The notes under the pieces are model-generated. The model saw only the letters and a list, made by a program, of their open reading frames with translations. It was not told where the DNA came from and made no database searches. 64,000 nt of DNA from positions 3,798,501 through 3,862,500 of the forward strand of contig BSDZ01000086.1 of NCBI GenBank assembly GCA_030268105.1, in the 5' to 3' direction. Position numbers and translations under genes: made by a program. This document shows, piece after piece, positions 11,001 through 24,600 of the stretch. The first letter of the stretch is position 1, and each line of letters opens with the position of its first letter. This stretch comes from Volvox africanus (Eukaryota > Chlorophyta > Chlorophyceae > Chlamydomonadales > Volvocaceae).

Positions 11001-14000
11001 ACATACAAGATGAAACGGCCCTCTTGGGAAGCCCGAGGCACCGCGAGGCTGTATGCGAGAGGTTCACCGTCTCCCAGCAACACCGGTGGCTCACGCCATG
11101 GGACCACGTCGGGAGCAGGGACAGGGCAGGATGTGACAGTATAGTGGTGCTTAGGGTTTTAGGCTTTTACGGGTTTTAGTTGCTCTTGTCTTACCCACCT
11201 GTGTAGTTGCGTGCCTCGATGACCAATTCATATTGTTTTTTTAGTCGCAGCATTTCCTTTTCGCAGCCGTTGATGATGGCATTGAGTTTGTCCACCTCGC
11301 TGATTTGCTCATCCACGATGGTCTGCTTTTCCCGGAAAACCATACCCAACCTGAGGTATACGGAGGTGTGTTACGAAGTAAAACCAGGGGGTGAATACAA
11401 TGGCGTTTATGGCGACACAATACAAGGGAGTGGATTGATGCGCTCAACCGAGATGCGCTCAACCGAGGCCCCTCTATTACAACTGTTATTGCATGTAAAA
11501 AGATCGTGTTCCTTTCCTCCCACCCCCTCGCGCAGCAACACCGTATGATTGACGGACAGATCCGGCCCTGACCAGGCAATTGCAAGCCGATGGGATCCAT
11601 GCAAACTTACTCAGTTACGATTCTCCTTGCCTCTACCCACCTGCCTAGTTCCACTCGCAATTGGTCTCGTTCCGCTATGTTAGCCTGGTGCTGCGTATGC
11701 TGCTGCTGCAACAGCTTGTCCTTGATTCCAACTTCGTTCTGTAAGATGTCTAGCTCGTTTTGCAGCACCTTGAGCTTGTCCTTCATCTCGGTGGTGCTCT
11801 GGCTGGCGGCCTGCAGGAAAGAGGTCCGCCGCGGTTGTGGGTTGAGTACACCGGCTGTCCGTGCCTTCGAGCGGACCTTTTAAGGGGACCTACAGGCGGC
11901 CCTGCCCTGCCATTTGTTACTAGAATGCCTGGCTTGCGCATGGGTTGGATATAATGCGCGCGTTAGTTATCGCGTACACGTTAGTTGATGGTTGATGATT
12001 GGCCCCCTACTCCTTGGACTGTGTGGGTAACCGCGAAGATGTCACACCTGTATAAGGTTGACGAATTTATTCCGCTGGTTTTTCACCAGGTCGTACAGCT
12101 TTTCAAAGTCCCGAATTCGGCGGCCAACCTGCAGGTCAAGCAGTGGCGGAGCAGGCCTGGGAGTTATCATCGCGTGCGGAGCTTGGTCCCACATTGCACA
12201 ATGCAGAGGCGGCAAGACAAAATGGCGTGTGTCGAACCCCAACATGGTATTTACTGGTCAGCCCTGCAACGTTGTGCGCACTCCCTAGGGAGTAGTAGGG
12301 GCCCTGTCACACAGACGGTGGAAACTCCCAGGAATTCATCCGATAATGTCCTTCAGGTACGGCCCAAGAAAAGGCTAACGACCTGACCTCTTTCCGTATT
12401 TTCTTGAGCTCGGCCAACTCCACTTCCTTGATGCGACTCGTCATCTGTACGTCCTTCACCTTGCTCAACCGCTGAGCGATAGACAGCGCCACTCTAGAGA
12501 GAGGGGGGAATTGAGACAAGGGTTTCCCGAGTTCCATCTGTTATGCAAGCTTATATTGCTACAACCTTTTTGATAGATAGCTGAAGTCCTTCAATGAACC
12601 TCTCCTTTCCAATGAATTACCGGTCGTAACATATATCGTAACCTAATTTGCACCAGCCTTCAACCCTATAATCGTTAACCAGCCGATTCCTCTGTCCCGT
12701 TGTTCGAAAGCATACCTGTCCCGCTGACTGCCAAGGTCCCGCAGAATCATTTCCCGCTCTGCCTCTTCTCGCTTCAGGGCCGCAAGCTCGGACTCCAGCA
12801 GCGCGACCTACGTGACGGAGACAGGCAACGGCGAGATTAGGAAATCGATAAGGCAGGTGACTATGTGCACAGCGTGTATTATGGAGCCAGACAGCAAATC
12901 TGCGCATCCTGACATCCATTAAGAAGGGAACTAAGGAACGTTGCAAAAAATTACGTTATAGCCGACCATATCACTGGGCATCGCGCAGCCTCCGCACAGT
13001 GGCGGAAGACTGTGCCAGCCACCGACCCCTCACCCCCAACACAGCGTCCACCAAAACCCTCGCTCGTCCGCTAGGCGATGAATGGCCCCATCATTCCTTG
13101 CTGCTGTTACACCCTAGCTCTTTACCTTCACGAACCTTGCCCATTCCCCTCACCCGGGCACCCCTACCCACGCACCTCCTTGAATGTGAGCTGGAACAGG
13201 GAAACCTTGTCCTTGCCGTCTGCCTCCTCGTGCAGAAAAGCCGCCATCTGGATGTCCAGCTCGCGTTTGATCTCCTGCAGCTCCCGGGACTGAGCTTTCC
13301 GGCGGGCCTCAAGCGTGTTCACGTCGCGGTGCATCTGCTCAACCTGTATGAAAAAATGTGGATGCAGTCGTAAATTGCACGAGTAATCGCTTTGGCCAGG
13401 GTTCTCCTGGCAAGACAAGAGGTATACAGGACACTTGCTGAAGGCGGATGCTAGGATGTTACCCAACGAATCACGGACCGTTACAGTGCACATGCGTGGT
13501 CCCAAACTGGCTGAGCCATTTGCAACAATGCTTTTGCAGACGAGTGGTGACGCGCCGCCCAGCCATGAATCATGGTGCATTTACGGGCCCACCATACTTC
13601 AGTTCAGAAGCATTACCCTTTCAGACCTCACACCTGGAATTTGAGGTTGGGCAGCATATCCCGCGCATCTTTAAGTTGTTGTTCCGTGAGGCGATACTGC
13701 CGCAACATTAGCTCCTTCTCGCGCTGACGCCGACTGAGGTGGTCGCTTTCCGCCTTCAGTTCGACCGCCAAGTTCTATGTGTTTGGGTAAGATATGCAGA
13801 AGGAAAGGTACGAGGAGGGGTCAAAGATAAGCCGAGGCAGGGTTAGGCAGCCAGTGCAACTCGTAGGACAGGGTGAAGAAGAAGGACGTACGCAGGGTTA
13901 GGCGTAATGGCTTTAGTTACATTGACAAATCCCCCGTATCACGCACCTTAACCCGCAGGTCCAGCTCCACTTGGTCGGTAAGGATCTTGTCCGCCTCAAT

Positions 14001-17000
14001 AGACGCCAACTCTACGTCCTTACGGATGTCATCAGCGTGCCGTGCCTTAGCCTCAACCTACGTATGGTGTCCCATAAGGCGATATGTCCGGCCTAACTAC
14101 AGCAACCATCAGCAAAGCCCAAGAAGGGGTCCAACAGAGCTGATTCCCTGGGAAATACACTAAGGCATTTGTGCATATCGCTGGGTCCATTCTGAACAAA
14201 AGTTCCACCCCTCCGGCGTGGAGCAGTGCCTCGTGGCAGGTATGACGAAGAACACTGGGCCCGGTAAGTTTCCATAAACAGTTCCACCGATGTCACCCGC
14301 AGCGTAACACAAGCATGGAAATAAGTAAGGTAAACGGTCTTCACCTGATGTAAGCTCATTACCAGCATTCTACAATGTTCCCAGTCAACCTGTTATAAGG
14401 AGACCCCACTTTTTCCACTTGAATTATTCCCCTGGTCCCCCAGTGGAAAGCCAGGCCATTTGGCAGCCGTGCCTCGACCTACCTGAACCCTCCCACGATC
14501 AAGCGCCACTAGCATTTTGCTGTGCTCCTCCTGCAATTCATGTTCTCGGGCAGCCGCGGCCCGAAACTGAGACTCGTGCTCCGCAAAGCGTGCATTCATG
14601 CTGTCCAGCTGGCCCTGTGAGACAGACCAGACAGCATACCACCGAAGCAAATGTTGGTTGGTTGGATACACCTTCAAGACACCCCACGTGTTCCTTCACC
14701 GTTTTGCTCATAAACGTCCGCAGAAGAACCCACTGCGATAACAACCAGAAGTCACGCCAGCGAACCGCAGTCATTCATGCCAACATTCTCACCTGCACGC
14801 TCTTCAGGATAGAGCCCACCGCGTCTGCTTGACGCCGTGCCTTGTCTGGCAGCGGGTCAATCTTGACCAGATTGGCCCGCTCCACCGCCTTAGCCTCCGA
14901 TAAGGACGCAATATCGGATTGCACAGTGACCAAGCGGGCCCTAGAGACGGGGTTGGGGTGGGGTAGGGAGCAAACTCGGTGAGGTCGGTACCTCCATCGG
15001 TAACGGCCTCAACACGGGCTACTCCGGAATGGGTACCGGCATTTGAGACCACGGGCTCAGCCAGCTGACACAGGTACAGGTGCTCTGTTTGAAATCGGCC
15101 GGAGCAACCAACCCTCGAGTAAGCCCTGGTTATCCCACAAGCACAGCGACGACTGGATTCCAACGACGTTCTGACCCGACCTTACACTCGAGGTTCGAAT
15201 GTCCATACCCACTTATTAAATGACCATCACGACTCACCATGGACATATATGCCATTAAAGTACATGTACAGCAACTGTCCAGGAAAACTGTATCCTGGCG
15301 GCATAGATGGAATCGCTTTTCTCGAAATAACCAGCTTATGAAGCTGTTTGAAGAGCGTTTCTACCTTGCATTCTAATCCCACCTGGCATCATCCAGCTCC
15401 TGTCTAGCTGCCTCGACCCTCCGCCGCTCCTCGTCCAACTCATCCGCTAATGCTGCTGCTTCGGTACGCGCCTGGCTGATGAGGGGCTGCAGTGCAGCAG
15501 CGTGTTCCGCAGCCAGCTCCTCCATACGCGCTCCAAGTTCATTTCGCTGCCGCTGCAAGTCTGTCACCTGGCGGGTGCATCACGAAAGGTGGGAAAACAT
15601 TGAGAGAATGCGCAGACACGAACACACCAACGGCTCTGAACCTCACCGCTCTTAATTAAACAATATAACCCATAGGGCGCGAACCTTAAGCAGGCGCATG
15701 TGCCCAACATAACGTAATCGATACCCACATCAGCAGAGCTTGCTTACAGAAGCATTTCTTAGGGCAACAGGATAGGTCCATGAAAGAACATATTACGGAA
15801 CATATGGAGGGACAACTAGGTAGACCGCACCGGTTATAAACCAGCTGTCCTTCTGTCAACTTTCCTACCGCTTGGACATGTCATGTATGACTCGTTTCAT
15901 GCGACATGCAAGCGGGCATATGCCTCTCTGATCGGCAGCATCTCGTCAAGTTCTACAATCGAGCCCCTCTCCTTTTCGACGTTCACTAATGCGGACTTGA
16001 CGTCTGAACCTCTGATTTCCGTACGGCAGCCAAAATGTATCGCAACCTTAAATTCGTGGTCTAGTACGTGTCTGACCGCCCCGCTAATAAGCCCGTTGGG
16101 TAATTCTTCGTTGTTTCTGTTCAGCTGATCCAGGGACATATGGCGGTCGCATTGTCGCCGCAACCAGGGAGTTCAGGACTCCAGCATGTAAACTCGAAAG
16201 CTGGTTGTCTTTAAGGCCCGAATAGCCTCCATCAGCTGGGACCCTGAAGAATATAAGTAAGAGCGATTGACATCGCGAGCTCCCAGCTGGCCATCCTCAG
16301 GCTATCATTATAAACGACAGGCAAACACCGTTCCTTGTCCTGGTGCTTCCTGCCACCGCAAGGTCCAACCCCGTAAAAATCATTCGGTCATCCCAATGAA
16401 ACCCTGCCATAAGCACCTCAGCAACCTGAGGCCTTGCTAAGAAGTGGGAGAAACGAGGTGCGAAGATGATCATGACCAATCCTCACCTCTAGCTGCAATA
16501 GCTGCTGCCGCTCCTGCGCCAGCGCTGCCTCCCCAAGGGCCGCCTCCACATCCTCACGCAGCTGGTCAATATCATCCGCTCCCACCCCGATTCCGGGAAG
16601 GCCACCAGCTCCGGCAAGGGCCGTATCTTGATCCTTTTCAAGAAGTGCAACCGTTGAGGAGTTGTCAGGAGACGGGGACACAGGCGGTAAGACTAAAAAA
16701 TCCCCTCCAGCGCGTCCCATACGGGCGTTGCAATCGGAAACAACAGCTTCCCACGGAACACATGCAGTGCAGACCCCTGAATACCCTGGGTGGCGAAACC
16801 CCGCCGAGGTATGCTGGGATGCATGTCCCCTTCCTGTTGTACGGACTGGATGCCCTTCACATTATCAATCTGGTTCACAAGTGTGGTTCACAAGTGTCCC
16901 ATCATGTACCTCTTTCTGTCGCTTCAACGCCTTGGCCTGCAGAAGCAGGTCCTTCTCCGCCTACGGGGCCGCGTGACATCAACAGCTTGTTAATCATCGT

Positions 17001-17274
17001 GCATATCTCTTATGAATTTCAGAACATGAGATGAAGAGAACTTACCTGAAGCGCCTTGACAAGGGCGCCATGAAGGGAAGTATATTTCGCCTTGGCTGCA
17101 TCTGCCTGCTCCGCTGTGATCTCCCGGGCTGCAAGTAGGTCATTAAGAACCTATAGGAAGCACAAGGTTCGCAATGAGGCTTCCTAAAATTGCTTGTCGA
17201 GGTCAATTGAAGCTTGCCTTGAATGCTTCGCTGGTCGTCACATCCTCCAAAAGAGATACTTCGTCTCCTTCCAT
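8094..17274 (-). CDS. MBO2: CCDC146/MBO2 coiled-coil ciliary protein
   Basis: Twenty-four exons in perfect phase: 17274-17218, 17150-17046, 16960-16910, 16633-16487, 15995-15906, 15567-15383, 14940-14793, 14614-14483, 14057-13947, 13774-13634, 13343-13176, 12807-12716, 12493-12388, 12128-12048, 11810-11641, 11350-11199, 10877-10760, 10673-10439, 10169-10071, 9829-9710, 9331-9213, 8928-8828, 8678-8599, 8153-8094. Together they encode 955 residues, almost all coiled coil. Landmarks shared with animal CCDC146, as I remember it, are NQRNKFVNLI (about 528-537), DELCVLYEKANIQE (about 651-664), KKEQLLEKELILEE (about 772-785), ELSMYQ (836), RPNAYIPE (about 912) and the extreme C terminus MRHIRKP (942-948). 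In Chlamydomonas, MBO2 is required for asymmetric (forward) ciliary beating; in animals CCDC146 acts at centrioles and in sperm flagella. Exons 4 and 5 have the least certain boundaries. Intron 1 uses a GC donor. It is transcribed divergently from the myosin. Confidence 0.95.
11145..11178. repeat. Telomere-like sequence in an MBO2 intron
   Basis: The segment contains TTAGGGTTTTAGG followed by GGGTTTTAG, which resembles the TTTTAGGG telomere repeat of volvocine algae. It is only about two to three degenerate units inside the intron between exons 16 and 17. Confidence 0.4.
16866..16897. repeat. Direct repeat GGTTCACAAGTGT x2
   Basis: The 13-base unit GGTTCACAAGTGT is repeated in tandem in MBO2 intron 3, just downstream of exon 3. 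Confidence 0.75.
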
Positions 17275-18616
17275 GGAAAATTTATTTAGGATTCAATGTT
17301 TTCATATTATATATTTTTGTTAGTGCCCCCAGCAAGACCACTTCCAGAGGACCACAATCGTAACTAGCGTTAAGTGTCGCCAAACTCAAATTTCATAATA
17401 ATTAAAAGTTATAACAATGAAAATTGTTAAGCGTAACGACATCGCATCATCTAAGGAGAAACGTTAAAAAGGTATGAAATGCAGTATCCACTGCGTAATA
17501 CTCAGGTATATTTATCTAACTAAATTACGAACACCTACATCGAAAGAAGAAAGGACAAATGAAGTAGTTAATATCCGTACCATCTGTACGGCAAAACGCT
17601 CCAAGGTGCGCGTGATGGTTGGTTGACCGAAAGCCGCTGCCCAACAAGTAACTAGTAATGATTGTGATAATGAACACACCATGTAGAAGATTTGTTGCAT
17701 CACATCGACGTGGTGGTGTCCTGAACTGTGTGCGCGTAGGACGTCTCAGGCCCCAAAAGTAACGATGCTGCCCGGAGGGGGATATGCTTGATCGCTTAAA
17801 AGAATCACCCGTGTGTTCACCTAGAATAGCCTGACGTGTAGCACCAAATCAATCAGGGCCGGTTGTTTTCCCAAGTTTTCACGCCACGAACCCACGAAAG
17901 CTGGTTGTCAATAACAACAGCCCCTGCCAAAGCATCCATAACCCGTACATAACCCAACATTTAAAAGGTCATCTTTCTTCGTGTGTTTGTATCATAGTTC
18001 AAGAGCATCTGACACTTCGCCTGACAGGATGAACGCTGTGTGAACCTTGTACAACCCAACGCTGTCCGTCGCAGCACCCGAAGTCATTAAAATTCCAACC
18101 TTACCGGGCTCTGCCCATACTGCCCGTGATACGAGATTCAACAAGCGAATTTGAAAAAGGATTGATGACAGCTTTGTGCAACGGGACAGGCGTCAACGTG
18201 CACGACACGGCACGACTGACGCCTCCACACGACTCCCATACAAAGTCCCAGTAGTTATGTGTTTGCCATCCGGGATACTGAAACATTATCCATACTAAAT
18301 ATGAGTATTTTTTATTAATGTCAGCAAAGTATACATATATCTTACAGTATCGTAGCTGCAAAGCTTCCGTGGACGCCGTACGCTGTATCAACTGCTCCGT
18401 CATTAGCGCAGCTAGTTTCAAACTGTGCAATTATTTGGTCATAAATACTTAATATTGATATTAAAAATCACAGAAAGGGAGGTATTCCCTTGCATAGTTT
18501 CATGTTGTACACAAAGCCTTGTTCTTGCGACTAAAAAAGTATTATTTGTATGAACGTTTTCAATTTCTTTGAAATGTCTCCGTTTTGCTTCCTTTTCGAA
18601 TTTAGTTAGTAGAAAG
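17275..18616. promoter_or_regulatory. Divergent upstream region between MBO2 and myosin
   Basis: The 1,342 bases between the two start codons hold no supported reading frame and are richer in A and T than the genes. This interval must contain the promoters and 5' leaders of both genes. Just upstream of the myosin ATG lies a T-rich stretch ending in TTTAGTTAGTAG, which could be the end of a 5' leader intron. I cannot point to a defined TATA box or regulatory element. Confidence 0.5.
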
Positions 18617-21600
18617 ATGGAACCGCTTCGTGGCCTCGGGCGAGGCGCAAAGGTATTTTATCGAAAGGATGTAACAGTCTGGCAGCAGGGAGAGCTATTG
18701 GCACTGGCTGAGAATGGGACGGTAACAATTCAAGTTGGAGCAACGAGTCTGACCGTGGCACAAGAGCTTGTGGTGCCAGCCAATCCAGTATTACAGGATG
18801 GTATACCAGATGTTGTCCAGCTGTCTTACTTGAACGAGCCGGGCATCCTCTATAACCTGGGACACAGGTGGGCTACTGCTGATCAGGGTCTCTGTCTTAT
18901 GACGAGCAACGGAAACTGGAACAAATGGATGACTTAAACACATGATGATTGTTGCTCGCTTAGGCGCATGTGCAGTTCCGGTTCTCCCGTCGTGAGGTAG
19001 ACCGGTCACAATAGCCTTTTCATAGTTGCTGCGCTCACGAGCGGACGGAGTTACTTCTTGGCTTCTGTCCTCGGAGATGGAGCGCAGGGGCTCTCTTAAA
19101 AGGCTGCAAGACCACTTAGGCTGCAGCAGGTCGTTTAGACCGCCCGTCGAAACCGTCAGGCCCCCGGCTTATCGTGCCCATAGGTACAACCTGGATCACA
19201 TCTACACATGGGCCGGACCAGTGCTGATTGCCTTCAACCCGTGTAAGCCCCTTCCGCTGTACACGCCAGAGGTGGCCACTGAGTACAAACGTGAGACGGT
19301 TGCCGCAATCGAGATCTGGATTACATGGGAATCGCAATCCGAAAAAGGAATCACAACCCGTTGGGGTCTCTGGGGGCCTCTGTTTTGGGACCTGGGCATC
19401 TGTGGCCAGCATTCATAGAATCAAGTAACATGCCACATGAGGTGTATGCTCGTCAAGGGCAGGCAGTTTCTTTTCATCGGCACATAATACGAAATTGCGC
19501 ATATATAGGGTTCCTGAAGTGCTATGCTCTATTATGAATGCAATTGCAGAGGCGGCACGGGAATCGGTAACGACGCTGGCCCCGCACATTTACATGGTGG
19601 CCGCGGCAGCATTCCGGCAGATGCTTCGGAACAAATGCAGTCAAAGCCTTGTCGTAAGCGGTGAAAGCGGCGCAGGTATGATTTCATATAGATATCTGCT
19701 CGCCCCCGGGTGCACATGCCCTAGGGTCACCAACATTTACAGATGCGGGTAGGAGAGCGTTACCAGGTGTTCTCACAAGAAGCATTTGGGCCTTGTTGGG
19801 CGGTGGGGAAACGGGCCATTTCCTATCCATCCGTCAAGGTGTGATTCCATCGGCGTGACGGCGTCGCGGCAATGACCCTGCTTGTAGGAAAGACGGAGAC
19901 AACGAAGAAGGCCATGCAGTATTTCGCAACACTGGCGGGGGGGACGGGCGTAGAGGACCAGGTGCTCGAGGTGAGCGGGGGCAAGGGAGACGCGTTGAAT
20001 TGGACATGCCAAGTGCTGCAATGTCACAGTTCGTTGCCATATCTTCAAATTGTACACCAACATCGCTTGCACCAATCGCTTGCAGACAAACCCGGTCCTT
20101 GAAGCGTTCGGGAACGCTAAGACGTTACGAAATCACAACAGCTCGAGGTTTGGGAAGCTCATCCAGATACATTTTAACGGCAGCCACCATATTTGCGGCG
20201 CGACGATTAAGACCTACCTCCTCGAGAAGAGCAGAGTGGTGATGCAGGTGAGCGGAAGAAGCTATCAACAAGCCTCGTCATAATTATGGCTCTGCGCCCT
20301 GCAGCTGTGCCCAAACTCAACGAGCACCCTTGCTTGCGCTCACACACATGCTTGGCCTGCAGACTCCCAGGGTGTTTTCGCGCGTAATTAGAAGCAGCCC
20401 AATAAGCCCATAGTATCCGCACTTATCACTCAGCACATGACCCGCAGATGAAGGGCGAGCGTTCTTTCCACATTTTTTATCAGCTGGTTCGAGGGGCCAC
20501 GGATGCGGAGCGCAGGGCCTTTCTATTGCCCCCGAAGGCGCAGGACTTCCACTTCCTTTCACAGGTGGGGTGCCTGCTAGTGCGATGCGGACCTTTGCAC
20601 ACATCTTTCGTTATGTAATTGCCGCACCAAGAAGTGTCCCACCTGCGCTAAAAATGGGCTGCAGCCCGGCGCTCCAACTTCCATAACAAGTGCCTAATGC
20701 CCTCAACGGTGACTCCATGTCGTCCCCAGAGCGGCTGCTATGATATCGCTGGTGTCGATGATGCCGCTGAGCTCCACGTTGTTCGGCGAGCGCTGGCGGA
20801 CATTGGCGTGGACATAGAGACACAAACAATGCTGTTCAAGCTCCTGAGTGGTCTCCTGTGGTTAGGGAATATTGAGTTCGAGGAGAGCGGCACTGGTGAC
20901 AGCACCAAGGTGCGTGTGATATTTGAATGATTTGCCGTGTGCTATATGTTATTAAATGTGTCTCAAGATGGTGCAAGATGGACGGCAGCGGCTGTTACTC
21001 TACTTTTTTGCCGATTGCCGTGGCCATCCTCCGGGTGTGTAAGGATTCGGTGCTTCTTGCATTTCGATGCTCCCTGTAGATGGGGTTACGAGATGGGGTC
21101 AGCAAGATCAACTGAATTGAGGCCCCTCAGGCCACACGACACAGCTAGCTAGCCGACCTGTCCGCATCAGCACTTAATGCTGATGCGAACAGGTCGGCTA
21201 GCTAGCTGTGTCGTGAAACTGCACGGTTGCTTCTTCGACCCGTGTGGATGCTGTGAATGCGTAGATGCGTGTGGATATAAGCGATTTCACCTTTGTGGAA
21301 CATATCGACGCGCCCCCAAGCATGGGGCGCCACCAGCAGTTTATGCAAATATGAAATAGGGGAGCGCTCCAGCCAAGCGGCGATGCTCCAGGGGTCCATG
21401 GCTTTGCATATATTATGGACCTGCTAGGAACTCCGTATGGGGCTTGATAGCCCTCTAAACCAAGGGGATACCAAGGCCTGGGAAGGTCTTCAAATCTCTG
21501 GTTTATTTTTCCCAGTCTTGGGTTACGTAGTTACGTGGCTTGTAAAGAGGCTTTCCACACGCGGAACCAAGGAAGGGGTTTGATCAGGTGCACCAAGTCA

Positions 21601-24600
21601 GCTTGGGAGCTGCTTAGTTGTTGAAGAGTCTAGTATTAAGGGATGCCACACCTCTATGCCCAGCTCAATTGGGAAATTCGCAGTACGCGTTTTGGCGCCG
21701 TTGAGGTATTTTACGTAATTGGGTTCTTGTGCAGGTTCGACAAACGCCCGCGCTGGGGAATGCCGCCTCATTACTCGGCTGGTCACAAGAAGCACTTATT
21801 ACGGCTCTCACTACGCGGCGCATCGTTGCGCCGGGAGAGGTGGTAATCAAGCTATTGAAGGTCGGTCATTGCAAACACAATTCTGTGACCTTGCTCACAC
21901 AGCATGTATAATGCCGCTTAACATATGCCGGTGCAACAAAAAGCCAAATTCTGTCGTATCCTATTTCTAAGGACCTGCATTGTGTTAGCCACGATGTGGG
22001 CGGTGGATGGAGCGTTGCCTAATCATCTTATCCCTGCGACACAGGTGGGGGATGCAGTGGAGGCACGGAACTCCCTGGCAAAGGCGATTTACTCAGCCAT
22101 CTTCAACTGGGTGGTAGCGCGTATCAACGCTCGCCTGAGCTCCGGTAAGTGGGATTTGTAACGGCTTGCCTGGTGCTCGTGCGTATCCGGCAGTCAACCG
22201 CAGCTATGTCCCTTGTTTTGCCGCAGGCAAAGGCGCTTCCGGGCTGTACATCGCCATTTTGGATATTTACGGGTTCGAACAGTTTGAGCGCAACAGCTTT
22301 GAACAGCTCTGCATTAACTACGCCAACGAAAGGTTGCAGCAGCAGGTATTGCTGGGGCGTGGCAATCTCTTGGTACCTGCAATGCGGCATCCACAAGTAT
22401 GTGGTGCCGTGATGCCGTCATAAAGCGTTGAAAACACCCTCTCAAGTCTATAGCTGTTGTAGCGGCTAACGGATGTAACACATGTTTAGTATCAGCGATC
22501 TTTCCATGGGCGATATGCCTCGCGCTCCACTCACTCAACCTGCCTGTTGCCCATCGCCCTGGACCTGCGCATAAAGTTTACGCACCACCTGTTCAAGTTG
22601 GAGCAAACGGAGTACGAGACCGAGGGCGTGGACTGGACGAAGGTTGAGTTCATCGATAACCAGGATTGTGTGGACATCTTTGAGCTAATGCCACCAAAGG
22701 TACGCAGGGTGGCACTTGCGCATCCCCTGGACGAACATCCTAATCACAAGCATACTTGTAAGCAAGGTCGAAGCTATGGACGAATGTGTAGGTAGACCCA
22801 GCATTGAATGTGCGATCCACTGCGCAATTATCTCCTATCTGCCACTTCAGGTCCGAAGAGTCGGGGTCGAAATGATGGCGACACAGTGACTTCGTGTAAC
22901 GTCAACCATTTATGCCAGTGAAAGGCTTCTTATTCTGTTTGCGAAGCTAGGCTGAGTGCTGCAACGTAGTCTTGGGGCATTCTTTTGCACCATAGCTCTG
23001 CATTTCCACTCCTGTACTCCTGCATTTCCTCCTGGCGGAGGACATCCAGACACAGGGCACCCTCCATGGCCTGCCTACCCTGCCTCTCCTTAATAATGAT
23101 CCGCAAAATGCAATTGCGCTGTTTTTCACGTAGGGATTGGGGATGCTGGCGGTGCTGGACTCGCAGTGCAAGTTCCCCCGCGCCACGGATGGGACGCTTC
23201 ACATGCAGTTACTCGACGCCCTCAGCTCGCGTTCGCACTTTGGCACGAACCCGCGTGTGCCCGGAAGCTTTATCATCCGGCACTATGCCGGTGCAGTGCA
23301 GTATGATACCGTAGGGCTTCTGGATAAGAACAAGGACACGCTGAATACCGGTACGTCGTTCCCGCAGGACGCGTGCTTCTAAAGAGAAGTGTGTTGCCTA
23401 GCCGCTTGGTTGTTAATCTCCCCAGGTGCTGGTATTCAAAGCGCCGTGCACCAAACCAACGGGTGCATGGAGGTGCATGAATGCATGTGGGCGTGTACAG
23501 TGTGGGGGTTGTCATATTGTAAACTTATTATTGTATTATATTATTTATTATGTATTATATATTATATATTACGTGTTGTCATCATGCTGCGCGCCCCGCC
23601 ACTTGTATTTGCCTCAAGTTTATTGGAACCCCCGTTATTTGCCTTGCCAGACCTAATCCAGCTGATGTCGAGCAGCAGCAAGCCCTTGGTGGCGGAGCTC
23701 GGTGCTGCTGTCCAGGAGGAGACGGAGCGGAGCGCTAAAAAGGGACAAACTGTGGGTCGTGTTATCCGGAAGCCAAGTATTGTGCAAAACATGTACCCTA
23801 GCCTAAGCTGATAGGACGGTGGTAACCGTCGTATCATACATGGTTTTCGTGGAGTTCCCGTAGGGCCGCATGCTCTATTTCTTGCACCACGACTTGTTGA
23901 GCATGGCATGCAGTGGAATGTCGTTTCCCGCTTACTCTGTTATTTCCCGCTTGTTGCTTAGTAAAGCTACTACGTCGTGCTGTACGGCGATGTCCAACCT
24001 CTCTCTCACAGGTGATTACCCGCTTCGGACAACAGCTGCGCGAGCTGGTGTCGGAATTGGACACCACGGGTTTGCACTTCGTCCGCTGCATCAAGCCTAA
24101 TGCACAGCTGCTTCCCAACAACATGGACCCGGTCGCTACCCTGCACCAGCTGCGGTAAACGCCGTGCGGTATCACATGTATAAATACACCAGCAAGTAAC
24201 CATGAAACCCCACGCATAGTTTCAGCGCGCTTGTATAGTATGACTAGGCAAACGACATACCACATGAGACAGTCCTGACAGGGAAGTTGCACTTACCTAG
24301 CCACTCAAGCAGACACACCTTGGCAGACGCACCTCAAGCAGACGCATCTCCCTTATCGAGCTAGGTAAGGCAGCCGAGTTAAGGATATGTCACGTTATAC
24401 TTGAGATGATGAGATTCTTGTGTGTTGGAGGTTGCGCAATCCAAAACGGATTTTGTCTGGGCCCTTGCATTTTGTTGGGCCAGATGCTGCGGTGTGTTGG
24501 AGGTTGCTCGTGTATCCGCTGCGGGCTTCCCCACGCGGTACCGGCTCGAGGAGTTCGCGTCACGCTATAGCTTGCTGTTGCCTCCTGAGGAGCAGCAGGT

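Noticed and set aside
16150..16245. Possible extra MBO2 exon (SQLMEAIRALKTTSF) between exons 4 and 5
   Set aside because: It has a good acceptor and coil-like sequence, but its phase does not fit either neighbour, while exons 4 and 5 join directly in phase.
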